From the NCBI RefSeq assembly GCF_002288925.2, contig NW_022098045.1:2244237-2308236 (forward strand): a stretch of DNA of 64,000 nt, in the 5' to 3' direction. The position numbers and the translations under genes were made by a program. Below, in pieces: positions 23,715 to 35,383 of the stretch. The notes beneath the pieces were generated by a model that was given only the letters and a program-made list of their open reading frames with translations, ran no database searches and had not been told where the DNA came from. Position 1 is the stretch's first letter. Each line of letters starts with the position of its first letter. This DNA comes from Delphinapterus leucas. Its lineage: Eukaryota; Chordata; Mammalia; Artiodactyla; Monodontidae.

Positions 23715-24090
23715 TGCTATGGACTAAAATGCTTGTGTCCCTACAAAATCATATGTTGAAATCTACCTCACAATGTAATGGTATTAAGAGGTGAGGCCTT
23801 TGGGAAGTAATCAGGATTATATGTCATGAGAATGGAGCCCTCATGAATGGGATTAGTGCCCTTATAAGAGTCATAAGAGGACTTGCTTCCTCTTTTTGCT
23901 CTCCACCACATGAGTACAAGAAATCGGCTGTCTGCAACCTGGAAGAGGGTCCTCACTAGAACCTGACACCACACTGGTACCCTGAGATCTCAGACTTCCA
24001 GCCTCCAGAACTATGAGATGTAAATTTCTGCTGTTTACAAACCACTCAGTCTATGGTACTTTCTTATAGCAGCCTGAATTGACTAAGACA
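23715..24090 (+). mobile_element. MLT1-type LTR (ERVL-MaLR), solo
   Basis: Ordered matches to MLT1: TGCTATGGACTAAAATGCTT, GGTGAGGCCTTTGGGAAGTA, GATTAGTGCCCTTATAAGAG, CAGCCTCCAGAACTATGAGA, GCAGCCTGAATTGACTAAGA. About 376 bp. Known as a non-coding solo LTR class of ancient endogenous elements. No internal genes are present. Confidence 0.9.
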
Positions 24091-24145
24091 TTTGGAGAGT
24101 TTGGGGGCATATCACTTCATATTTTCTTTATCCACACTCTTAGAG

Positions 24146-24313
24146 CAGTGGTTCTCAACTTTAGCTGTACACTAGAATTAACAGATAAAGTACTAATGTC
24201 TGGGCCACATCCTCAGATATTCTGATTTAATCATTCGGGGGTATTGGCTTGGGCATAAAAATTTTGAAAAGCTCTCTAGGTAATACAAATGCAAGACCAG
24301 GGTTAAACCACTG
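24146..24313 (+). mobile_element. MER5A hAT-Charlie element
   Basis: Starts CAGTGGTTCTCAACTTTAGC and ends GGGTTAAACCACTG with an inverted internal symmetry (GATATTCTGATTTAATCATT). This is the standard MER5A layout of about 170 bp. The 8-bp target duplication is no longer clear. Confidence 0.9.
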
Positions 24314-24759
24314 CTTAAAAGATAAAGATTAATAACTCCATCATGAAAGTAGTTTACTATATGAAGACAAAAATAACTTCCCTTAATTGAAAGGCATTTA
24401 GTTGTTCTAACTGCCATTAGCTTTTGTTTACATTCAAAAACAGCCAAACATTTTATAAATCACATAAAAGACATCAGAACCTTTCTTTCTCATGCTTTCT
24501 CTCCATTCACAGGTGGGCAGGGTCAGACTGTCTCCCTGTGAGCTGAACAAAGGCACTTTAGTTTAACATTCAGGCAGAGGGGCAGGGTTCTCTGAGGCAG
24601 GCCATTATGTATGATTATAATAACGAAAGCAATGAAAAGCAAGGGTTAAAGTAAAAGAAACAGATCTAACACAGAGTCAGATTTTGCTCTTCCCTGTTGC
24701 ACTCTCAGGAAAGCAGGGTTGGTGCCCTGGGAGGTGTGTTAAGGGTGAAGCTCAGTTAT

Positions 24760-24855
24760 TAAACAAACACATCAAAATACCTCTAATGTACTCAGCACTA
24801 TGCTAGGCACTGATGAATAAAACTGGATCACAGTAGTCTTGTAATCAGGCATTCA
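24760..24855 (-). repeat. L2-like 3' end, antisense fragment
   Basis: TGTACTCAGCACTATGCTAG then GCACTGATGAATAAAAC follows the reversed L2 3' end. 24314-24759 and 24856-25010 show no other element. Confidence 0.5.
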
Positions 24856-25014
24856 CCTCTACCTTTCAGATGCCCCCACCTCAACCAACACCATGATCAC
24901 TCTCCTTTCCATCAGAGGTTGGACTGTATCAGGAATACAACTGTAATGCCAAATGTATACCTTTGGGGAACTAGTGTTCAAGTTTAACTACAGGTTTGTT
25001 GAATGTCAAGCTGT

Positions 25015-26370
25015 TTTTACTCAAGGATTACTCATAGGATTTAGTCAATCCTAGTAAAAAAGAAATTGATTCTGTAAAGAACAGGTATCTTGGAATATAA
25101 AATGACCTCACTACTCATCTGTTTAAATGGTGCTAGGGTAAAAAGTTAAGATTCTTATCTCATCACATCATGTATCAAAATATAAAATAAATTCTACTAA
25201 GACTGGATTAAAAACCATATAGACGAATATTATCTGATCTCCAGAAGAGGAAAGATGTTTTTAAATATAAAATAAGAGAAATTATTCAAAGAAAAAGATA
25301 CACTTATATAAAAGTTTTGCAAAAAAATAAAAAGAAGGCTTCCCTGGTGGTGCAGTGGTTGAGAGTCCCCCTGCCGATGCAGGGGACACGGGTTCGTGCC
25401 CCGGTCTGGGAAGATCCCACGTGCTGTGGAGCAGCTAGGCCTGTGAGCCATAGCCGCTGAGCCTGCACGTCCAGAGCCTGTGCTCCACAATGGGAGAGGC
25501 CACAACAGTGAGAGGCCCACGTATCGCCAAAAAAAGAAAAACCATACCAAAATAATGTAAATAACTCAGAAAAAATTCATCACATTTGACAAAGATTCAC
25601 ATCAATACATAAAGATTCTCTCAAAAAATAAAGCCACATTTCCTTAGCAAAATGGCCAAAGGACATTTAAAAAATGTATTTCCCGTAGAAAAACTAAAAC
25701 TAACCCAGATATCCAACAATATAAATGCACAGTAAGTTATATTCTCAGGCTAGAATATTATGCAATCACCAAAAGAATTATTTTCAAGAAAAAGTAATAA
25801 AATAGAATAAAGCTCAAGGTATATATATTAAAAGGACATAAAATTCTAAAGTCTAGTAAAAATAAACCAGATGTGAGCAAAAAGACAGATACAAATATTC
25901 AAATATTTATGTTTTTCCTTTATGCTTCAAAATCTTTACACTAAATACGTATTAATGTAATTAACAAAAAAGTTTCAGAATCCATACCCCTTGATCTAGA
26001 AATGTACAATAAGTTTTCCTAAATCTAAAGGAAAACACAGGAAAATACTCATTGCAGTATTATTTATAATAGCAAAAGAAGAAATAAAAGTCAATTTGAC
26101 ATATTTATTTGATACTTTCAGCAAATACTTAAGGACACAGCAAAATATAAATAAGGTGTGAGGGGAAAAAAATAATCAAGACATATAATATTTTTAAATA
26201 ACATGGTCCCAATTTGTTAAAAAGGTGCATATATCTGTATTTGCATAAAGAATGGACTGAAAGGAAACATACCAAAATATAACATTGTTCATTTTAACTT
26301 TCTTTGAACCATTTTACAATTTCCAAGTTTTCTATACGATTTTATAATTAATAAAGTTTTCCACCTCATT
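25015..26370 (+). mobile_element. L1M ORF2 end and 3' UTR, split by a SINE
   Basis: Degenerate ORF2 C-terminal DNA upstream of the SINE (ACTGGATTAAAAACCATATA) and L1M 3' UTR downstream (GGCTAGAATATTATGCAATC, CTCATTGCAGTATTATTTAT). Frames are fully broken. Ends are approximate. Confidence 0.65.
25338..25542 (+). mobile_element. CHR SINE, short form
   Basis: GGCTTCCCTGGTGGTGCAGT head, ending CACGTATCGCC and an A-rich tail. The flanking duplication is A-rich (AAAAAGAA) and therefore weak. Several CpG-to-TpG/CpA changes suggest it is older than the copies with perfect duplications. Confidence 0.92.
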
Positions 26371-27339
26371 CCTAAAGACCTGACAATAGAGTGTTTGCCA
26401 TTAGTAATAACCTGAAACAGTTTATTTTAAATTGCTTCAAAATGCAGCTGAGAGCAATTTTTAGAATTTTTCACTAAGTATGTTTAGGCCTCCTTAAAAT
26501 GTACTATGAAACATAAGCATATTAGATGCTGGTATATAAACACAGTACTCTATCAACTGTTAACATTGGCAGTCAATTGTTTCACAAGTATCTGCAATGG
26601 AACTGCTCGACACTGAGTAAATATTGCATGTATAAAGTATGAAATGACTTTACAACTAAACAGATGAGGGCTAGAAAGACTATAAGATGTGGCACTCTAT
26701 TAGCCATGAAAGATATTTCATTGCAAATTTGCCATAACTTAGTCTATTTTAGTATAATTCTCTCCACAACCCAGAAGTTTAAATATAGTGACTATATGGT
26801 TTACAGTTACAACAAAATAACTGGCACTTGACTAAGCTTCCCATCTCTTTTAAGACAATGGACAACAGGCAAAGAGGGGTATGATAACTGAAAAGAAAGA
26901 AGTGAACACTACTTCTCCATCTTTCCGCTATATCCAGCAGTATTTGAGGAAAACAAAGCAGAGAACTTAAGTCCTATTTAGTTTAGGAGACAAAGACCAG
27001 AGGTTGGAGAAGCTGAGAAAGCTAAAATTTGTAAGGCAGAAAACTGGAGAGAAGAACCGGGAACAGAACCGCTACGGAACTATAATCTAACAACCACAGG
27101 GGCTCCCACAGAGCTGGGATACAAAAGGTTCAACCAGACAGAGGAGAGGGATTTCACTGAACACTTGGGGTACTCGGTAGAGAATCCAGAAAGGTCACAC
27201 ATACTAATGAGTAGGGCTTCTCTAACTTTAGAGTATAGAATACTAGATAAGAATGCTTCAAAACAAGCCTCAAAAGAATGAAGCTTATTTGCAAGTAACC
27301 TGCTAGCCAAAATTAAATTCAATACTTTTTAAAGGACAA

Positions 27340-30221
27340 TAATATTTAGACATTTGACAATGTTATATCGCACTGTCCAACACCAAATAAAAATTACTAG
27401 ACTTGCAAAGAAGCAAGAAAGTATGTCCTATAACTGGGGGAAAAAAAATGGATAAACAGAAACAGACCTTAAAATGACAGGCATAGAATTAGCGAACAAG
27501 ACTCTTAAGCTCTTTAAAATATTCTCAAAGACACAAAGAAAAATGTGAACATATTGAGGACAGAAATAAAAAATATAAAATTGAAAGATCACACAGAATT
27601 TCCATAGCTGAAAAACACAGTATTTGTTACTGAAAATTAACTGAATCACACTGCAGAATAAAGGACCAATGAACCTGACACAGAGCAATAGAAACTATCC
27701 AAACTAAAGCTCAAAGAGAAAAAGACTGAAAAAATGTACAGAGGCAATGCTACCTTTAGCAGTGTATAACAGTGTGTAATTCCGAGGAAGAGGGAGGAAG
27801 AGGACAGAAAAAAAAAATACTTAAAGAAATATTGCTGAGAAATTCTTGAAATGAGAAAAATATAAACTCACAAATTCAATAAGCTCAACAAATTTCAAGC
27901 AGGATAAACTCAACAAATTTCAAGCAGGATAAACACAAAGCAAACTGCACCAAGGCATGTAACAATAAACCCACTGAAAATCAATAATAAAGGAAAAAAT
28001 CTTACAACACCTACAACGCTACATGCAGTGAAAATATCCTTCAAACCTAAGGGGAAATAGATATTTACAGACAAAACCTTAGAAAGTTTGTTGCCAGCAG
28101 ACCTGCACCATAAGAAACATTAAGGAAAATTATTCAAGTGGATGTAAATTATTCAAGTAGATACCCAATAAAACTGAATTCGTGCAAAGTAATGAAGAAC
28201 ACCAGAGTGATACAAAAATGGGTATCTTTTCCTCATTAAAAAAAAATCTTTAAATAATAATAATCTATTCTGGAGATTCACAACATATGTAGAAATAAAA
28301 TATATGGCAATAATTCCACAAGAGACACAGGAGAGAAATAAAATAAACTGGTATAATGTTCCTAACATTATGTGTTAAGTGGTATATTATTATGTGAAGG
28401 CAGCTATGGGTTAAAATACGTATACTGCAAACCCTAAAACCACCACCTAAAAATAACAAAAAGAGGTATTAAGGCAACAGAGGTAATAAAGTGGAATACT
28501 AAAAATACTCAATCTAATAAAATACATTAACAATGGAAAAAGGGGCAATAACAAATGGGACAAGTAGAAAACAATTAGCAAGATGGTAGACTCAAACATA
28601 AAATATTGATAATTACATTTAGTGAAAATGGACCAATACACTGACTAAAAGGCGAAATTGACAGTCTGGATAAAAAGGCAAGAGATAACTATATGCTGTG
28701 TATAAGAAACACACTTTAAATATGAAGACAGAGAGAGGTTAAAAGAATGGAGAAAGATATACCAACAAAGTAGAATCTAGACAAAACAAGGGACACTAAC
28801 AAAGATAAAGAGGAACATTTAATCACATAAAAGGATCAATTTAGCAAGAAGACATAATAATCCTAAATGTTTATGTACCTCATAGCCGACCTCCAAAATA
28901 TAATGGAGCAAAAACTGACAGATCAGAAAGAAAACACGAGACTCTCCATAATTATAGTTGAAAATTTCAAAACTCATGTCTTAGTAGTTGGTAGACAAGT
29001 AGACAGAAAATCAGTCAGGATATAAAAGACTTGAACATTATTAATTAACATAATCTAATTGACATTTATGGTACACTCACCCCAACAACTGCAGAGAATA
29101 TATTCTTTTTAGGTATGCATGGAATATTTACCAAAATGAACCATATTTTGGACCATAAAACAAGTTTCAATACATTTAAAAGAACTGAAATCAGAGTACA
29201 GTATATTCTCTGACCACACATAACTGGAAACCTACAACACCCCAACATTTTAGAAATAAAACACTTTTACATAATCCACAGAACCGTTCTCAAAAATAGT
29301 TCCTCATCTGAACCACAGATGACCAAAAATGACTTGAATGACTATTTTCTCAATTCTCCCAAGTATGTTATATAAACAGTATCATTATACAGGCACAGGA
29401 GAAAAGAGATGTCTTAAGCATTAAAGTGTAATTCTCCCATGAAACCCCAGCTGAGAAAAGAATGAGTCAAAGAGGAAATCACAAGGAAAATTATAAAACA
29501 TTTAGAACTAAGTAATAATGAAAACACAACACATAAAAATGTGTGGTATAACCAGTGTATGAAAAGGAAATTTATAGCTTTTGATACTCACAGTAGAAAA
29601 GAAGAAACATTAAAAATGCAAATTATCAATATCAGGATTGAAAGAGGGAAGATTATTACAGATCTTACCGTCATTTAAAGAGTACAAGACTGTTATGAAC
29701 AACTCTATGTCAATTAATTCAACAACTTAGATTGAAATAGACAAACTCCTTACAATACTTAGAACTATCAAAACTGACAATGAAAAGCTAAACAGCTATA
29801 TTTCTATCAAAGAAACTGAACTTTTCATTAAAAATTTTCCCACAAATAAAACACTAGGTATAGATGGCTTCACTGGTCAATTCAAACAAGCTTTCAGAAA
29901 ATAGAAGAGAAAGATATACTTCCAATCACTTTATGAGGCTAACATTTCTCTAATACAAAAATGGTCAAAGGTTTTTTAAGAAAACTAAAGACCACTATGC
30001 CTTGTGAAGAACAATAATCTTTAATAACATACTAGTAAACCAAAGCCAGCCATATCCAAAAGGGATCATACATCATGACCAAATGAAGTTTATCCCAAGA
30101 ATACAAAGTTGGCTTAAAATCCAAGAGTCAATTAATATAATTCACACAATAACAGAATAATAAAAGAGGAAAATCATAGGATCATCTTAATAGAAACAGA
30201 ACACCCGACAATTCAATATCT
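27340..30221 (+). mobile_element. Long decayed L1 (5' part, ORF1, spacer, ORF2 endonuclease and RT start)
   Basis: Order of matches: ORF1 region (GAGCAATAGAAACTATCCAA at ~27690, CTCAACAAATTTCAAGCAGG at 27884, TTGCCAGCAGACCTGCACCA at ~28090); the long inter-ORF spacer typical of old L1M (CAACATATGTAGAAATAAAA, AACCCTAAAACCACCACCTA); ORF2 endonuclease (ATAATCCTAAATGTTTATGT, CATAATTATAGTTGAAAATT); then RT start (CATCATGACCAAATGAAGTT). No frame survives. It is cut at about 30221 by a later insertion. Confidence 0.85.
27884..27933. repeat. 25-bp perfect tandem duplication inside L1
   Basis: CTCAACAAATTTCAAGCAGG plus ATAAA is present twice, 27884-27908 and 27909-27933, without mismatch. L1 elements normally carry one copy, so this is a secondary duplication. 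Confidence 0.95.
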
Positions 30222-30710
30222 TTTGAACCTAGGCGCCAAGTTCAGCTCTCACTAACCCACCTTAGAGGTGCTCACAGTACATGTTTTGAGTACAGTTGAC
30301 CCTTGAACAACACGGTGGGGCGGGGGGGGGGGGGCGGTTAGCGGCGCTGACTCCCATGCAGCTGAAAGTCAGAAGCCTTACAGTAGGCCCTCTGTATCCA
30401 TAGTTCTGCATCTGAGAACCAACTGTTCAACTGCCTGCAGATCATGTAGTATCAATACTTTAGTATGGATTTATTGGAAAAAAATCTATGTATAAGTGGA
30501 CCTGCCCAGTTCAAGCCTGTGTTGTTCAAGGGTCAACTGTATTATAGTTACATTTTAACATGCTCTTTTTTTGTCTCCATTGATTCTTTTATTTCATATG
30601 TATTTTTGTAAGCCACATAAGTAACTTGGAACAAAGTAGAGAGTTATCAATAAATGTAAAATACCTTATTCAGTGAAATAAACTGAAATGCTTCAACTAA
30701 AAAAATATAT
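30222..30710 (+). mobile_element. Insertion in L1, resembling a 3' UTR retrocopy that carries a Tigger
   Basis: L1 ORF2 is interrupted at CAATATCTTTT and resumes at TTGATAAAAATTCCCAGCAA (~30722). The insert is not L1. It contains a Tigger copy (30293-30539) and ends with AATAAA (30677-30682), a 16-nt gap, and an A-run at 30699-30705 followed by (TA)n. An AATAAA signal at that distance from an A-tail is what a reverse-transcribed mRNA 3' end shows. The parent gene is not recognised. Target duplication is only suggestive (AATATCTTTT and ATATTATTTTT). Confidence 0.55.
30293..30539 (+). mobile_element. Tigger-type (MER2-like) DNA transposon
   Basis: Left end CAGTTGACCCTTGAACAACA and right end TGTTGTTCAAGGGTCAACTG are a near-perfect inverted pair. 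Both are flanked by the TA target duplication (30291-30292 and 30540-30541). 247 bp, non-autonomous. A 13-G run at 30322-30334 interrupts the left half. Confidence 0.93.
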
Positions 30711-30721
30711 ATATATTATTT

Positions 30722-31173
30722 TTGATAAAAATTCCCAGCAAACTAGGGATAGAAGGGAACGTCTCAGCCAGATAAGAGAATCAAAAAATGAGTATAGATA
30801 ACATCATACTTAATTAGGAAAAACTAAACTTTTCTCCCTAACATCAGGAACAAGGCAGTGTTGTCCACAGATCACCAATTCTATTCAGCATTTTATTGGA
30901 GGTCCTACCTAGGGCAATAAAGGAAGAAATAAAAAATTAAAGGCATAAAAATAGGGGAGAAAAAACTGACTTAATTTGCAGTGGTGACCATGTATGTAGA
31001 AAATCCTACCATCAAACAATCCTGGTAGAACTAGTGAATTTAGCAAGCCAGTAGGATACAAGGTCAATATACAAATGTCCATTGCATTTCTATATATAAG
31101 CAACTGCCAAATAAAATATAAAGAATTATCATTCACAATAATTTAACAAAACATAAAACACTTAGGGAATAAA
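30722..31173 (+). mobile_element. L1 ORF2 RT region (continuation)
   Basis: Continues the L1 after the insertion: CAGCAAACTAGGGATAGAAG, ACATCAGGAACAAGGCAGTG, GGAGGTCCTACCTAGGGCAA, GGATACAAGGTCAATATACA. Frame broken. Confidence 0.85.
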
Positions 31174-31720
31174 GGACATTAGAATATGCCATCCCAAAAT
31201 ATACCACTTTGGCATAAGGATTATTTTGACTGAAGGCAACTGAGAGGCAGATGCAGAAGGAACTCTATGCCCTACCCTTTTCTGCCTAAAAGAACACAAA
31301 TGTCCCCTTTGCGAAGCATACCCTCCTGCCCTCTCCCAAACCAGGAAGAGGAGAAAGACTCAATCACTGGAGATGACTCTTCACTGGTGATGGCTCCAAC
31401 TTAAGTCTGCATAAGAAACTTCAATAAATAATCCTTATCTACCAATTAGTTTTCCCATATAGTTACCTTCCTACAATTTACCACCCTAGAAGCTCAAATT
31501 CTTTTTCCTTTGGCTAGTCAGGACACAATTTATCACCCTTTGTTAAAATGGCATATAAGCTCCCAAGCCTAACTGCTTCTTTGGGTTTTCACTTCTTTTC
31601 TATGAGGCCCCCCCATGTGCATGTGTAATAAATCTTCTCTCCTGCTAATCTGCTATCAGTTTAATTTGCAGGTCTCAGTCACTGAATCTAAGAGGGTAGA
31701 GAAGTTTTTCCTCCCCTACA
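31174..31720 (+). mobile_element. Solo retroviral-type LTR inserted in L1 (about 547 bp)
   Basis: The L1 stops at CACTTAGGGAATAAA and resumes at GGGACAAATTTAACAGAAT, so the intervening DNA is an insertion. It carries TTAAAATGGCATATAAGCTC (TATA-like), a polyadenylation signal in GTAATAAATC (~31626), a pyrimidine-rich segment and an end CTCCCCTACA. Known LTR layout of U3, R and U5 fits; the family is likely an ERV1 type. No internal viral genes. Flanks GGGAATAAA and GGGACAAA may be the target duplication. Confidence 0.75.
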
Positions 31721-31815
31721 GGGACAAATTTAACAGAATATCTGCAAGGCCTGAACAGTGAAAACTACACAAAAGTTATGAGATAATTAAAGAAAATGTA
31801 AATAAATGGCCATCA
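31721..31815 (+). mobile_element. L1 ORF2 remnant after the LTR
   Basis: AATTTAACAGAATATCTGCA, GTGAAAACTACACAAAAG and GTAAATAAATGG continue the L1 ORF2 in register with the part before the LTR. The element is not traceable beyond about 31815. Confidence 0.75.
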
Positions 31816-33136
31816 TGTGGGCCAACATTATGTGAGCTATACAAAATACATTTCTAAATCTGATATAGCCAAGAAACCATGAGTTTGCAACCTCTGCTCC
31901 GGATGTTCTAAATTTTATCCTCGAAACAAACCAGACCACCAGAAAACTGAGTACCCAGGCTACAGTACTATTTTTTTTTAACCTAACTGAATTCTAACAG
32001 AAAACCCTTCGCTTACATTCTGTAGAAACAATATAAAGCTTGTTTACTTTTGGAATGATGAAGTTATTTATTACAACAAGCAGTTCCTCCAATACAGGGG
32101 CCCAAAGAAAAAAATTTTTTGAGACCTAAATTGCACGAAATATATCAGTTATCCAGATCATGTAGTATGGTTGTGCAGTTTATGAATAACATAAACCTCA
32201 AAACTCATCAAGTTTCTAATTTGGCTCTGGTTGCTAGTAAATTCAATCTAAGTCTAGTAATTATATATTGTATATGCTTTTCTGTGTACTACTTTTACCT
32301 CTGGTCTTCATTTACTATTTCTGCCTTTTGTATTTTTATTTTTTATAATATATACTTTTATAAGCTACTTCAAATTCTTTTGTGGGATGAAATATCTTTT
32401 ACATAAATACAGAAGTAATTTTTTTAATTTAAAAAGAGCCAAGGTATCCATATTAAAGAATTTAACATTTACCAAGGACATTACAGAGACATTAAAATAT
32501 TTTAAATGTACAAAGTTTTGCATTACTTTTTAAGAGCAGAAAAGGGTAGTAGACAATCAACTTGAAAGGAAAGCTAGAGAGAGAAAACCCTAGGGAAGGA
32601 GTAGGACTTTGAATAATTAATAGATGTTGAAGAGGGTAGCAGGTAAACAATGTAAGTACTAACAGAATATTAGAATACAATGTAAAGGCAAATAATTCAT
32701 ATTAAGTATGGTAAAGAAAAAGTTGGGTGGGTATAAGAATGTCAAATAAAAGATAGTTACATGAGAGATACATGAGAGATACACAACATCATCTCAAACT
32801 TTTTGTTTAGACGTTACTGAAGCCACTGTCTTAAAAGTTCTAGTTAAGACTTTTATATCTAGAAGGGATGTTAGAGAAACTATATGGTACAATTTAACTT
32901 TAGAAATTAAGAAGCGCGAGAATAAAAAAAAATCATTTCAAGTAATATACGAAGACTCTAAGTCTTAGAACTCCAACCTACTGATCACCTGGGTTGATTT
33001 GAGTAATGTGATTAACTTTTAGTTCTTCTTCCTCATTCCATGTATATACCTAACCAAAGCTAAGAGTTCAAAGAACTTCCCAAGAGAAAAAGATAGGAGG
33101 GTAATTCCTCCACTGTATAACTCAAATTAAAATGAC
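31816..33136. other. AT-rich intron, nothing assigned
   Basis: No recognised repeat or exon. A small ATGAGAGATAC duplication near 32760-32785 is the only local structure seen. Confidence 0.4.
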
Positions 33137-33137
33137 A

Positions 33138-33403
33138 GGGCTTCCCTGGTGGTACAGTGGTTGAGAATCTGCCTGCTAATGCAGGGGACACAGGTTCGAG
33201 CCCTGGTCTGGGAGGATCCCACATGCCGCGGAGCAACTGGGCCCGTGAGCCACAACTACTGAGCCTGCGCGTCTGGCGCCTGTGCTCCGCAACAAGAGAG
33301 GCCACGATAGTGAGAGGCCCGCGCACCCAGATGAAGAGTGGCCCCCGCTTGCCACAACTAGAGAAAGCCCTGGCACAGAAACGAAGACCCAACACAGCAA
33401 AAA
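33138..33403 (+). mobile_element. CHR SINE, intermediate form
   Basis: GGGCTTCCCTGGTGGTACAG head. The body keeps GATGAAGAGTGGCCCCCGCT, absent from the short form, and lacks the repeated ACTACTGA units of the long form. Tail becomes (ATTA)n. Duplication is probably CAAATTAA. Same subfamily as 51358-51649. Confidence 0.92.
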
Positions 33404-35383
33404 CAAATTAATTAATTAATAAACTCCTACCCCCAACATCTTCTTAAAAAAAAAAAGAAAGAAAGAAACAAGCATTTACTGTGTTCAAGATACAATGCTA
33501 AGTCACGGAAGACACCAAGAATAAAACTATTCACAGAAAATCATATAATAACACTATAAGCTCAAGACAATGAAAAAGGAAGCCTATTAAATATACTCTA
33601 GAAATACTTAAAAATCAATGTCAATATAATTCAGCATTCTCACTTACCTATCACACTTTATAAAAGATATATTCTTTGTAATTCATAAAATATTTACAGA
33701 ATGATGATCCACCTGACAAGATTTTTTTCAAATGACATTTATAGGGCTTAATCTTAATATTTTGGTTTTTTAAATAAATAAACTTTCATAGAAGAAAGCA
33801 ATTTTCCATCTACTATTATCACCATTTACTTTATTTCATAGATAAAAGCAAGAAAATCAGGAAAAAGAAACTGAGAAAGATATTTTGGGAAGATAACAAA
33901 TATTGTACAAATGTGACAAAATAATAAAAAGGAAAACTTTCCAATGTCTGTGAACACTTAAACACAGCACAAGTTTTTGGAAAATCTTAACCAGTATTTC
34001 CTATGGAACATAAGAATTCAGAAACTGTATTTCTCAAACTTGCTTAAACGGTTCATACAAATACATGTTGATCTTTTTATGATGACAGTGCATAAATTAC
34101 AAATGTAGAATATGTGACAAAGACTAGGGAAATGGCAACAGGACAAATTCAAGGTTAAAACCAGTTAAGGATAAACACTAGTTAGACAAAGGAGAAGGTC
34201 AACAAATGAGAAGGTCTGTAATCAAGGAGTTAGGCTGGTCACAATATTCAAACATCAAGTAGAAGAGCAGAATCTAGACCATCTGTAGCAGGAATAAGAA
34301 ATCAAAATAAAGTGGGCAGCAGGTATCAAAACTCAGAGAAAGCGGCTAAATGATAAAAGGTCTGAGACTAAAGAAGGAATTCAGAGAGCAGAAAACACCA
34401 ACAAGCAGTTTAACACTGGCTCAACACTGCTCCTCCTCTCAACAGTCCCTTGGAATTTGGAGTTTGGGAGAAGAGTTGCAGCACTTAAGAAGTGTAAAGA
34501 CAGAGATGTGCAGATGTAACTGACCATCTTTTCCTATGGGACCACATGATTTCAGTGTCAATTTCAAAATTAAATTGTGGCAAAAACACAGTACATATAA
34601 ATACAAGAGGAAAGTATGAAGTAGATTTTAAATGACTTAATTTGCTACTATGCAAAGGAATTTGAAACAGCTTAGTCTTTGGATAACCAAGATATATATT
34701 ATCTTAATCTCATTTTTCATTTTCATAGACAATATAAAATAGAGCTAGTCTCAAAGAAAGAACTTCTGTGACTGCATGAAAACCAGCTGGCCCCTGTGAC
34801 AGAATATAGAAAGAAGCCTAAAACCTTCAAAAAGAAAAATATTCAAATTTGACAAATACTTCATATACTTGTTTCTACTAGCTAAGATAGGAATACTCAA
34901 ATAGTTATAATTTATAAAGTCCTTTCCTAATCATTTAGAACTGTAACATACATTTGATGAAATTTATAACCCATTCAAGTTTTTAATTATCCTTACCAAA
35001 ATCAAAAGTGTTACTTACAGAATGTTATTCCTCAAGCAAAACCACTTTCTACTTATGTCTAGCTTCTTTCACTCACTATTTCACTTGGGAATCCTCAAAA
35101 TCCTTTCTCATAAATTCTGAATGACTAATCTAGGGCTTATAATTGTAAAGCAGTATTTAAATTTTTTTCCACAAAATGTTTCCCATGTCTTAAATCTGCT
35201 ACATTGTAGTTGAAGGAAAAAGAAACCTAGAAAGAGTGACAAAGTGATTAGAGAAGTTGGGACTATGTGATAAATTAAGAAATTTGATAAAATGGTAAAA
35301 GAAAACATTTTAATCAAATAGACTTAAATCTAAATCTTAGTTTTATGCCATTACTGACTGTAAAGTTGGGCAATATTCTAAAC
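33404..35383. other. AT-rich intron, nothing assigned
   Basis: Includes (AAAG)n near 33450-33470 and a moderately GC-richer stretch at 34120-34500 without a recognised family. No exon-like segment. Confidence 0.4.

Noticed and set aside
23715..24090. Endogenous retrovirus with genes at this LTR, at 31174-31720 or at 61725-62094
   Set aside because: No gag, pol or env-like sequence adjoins any of them; they are solo LTRs.
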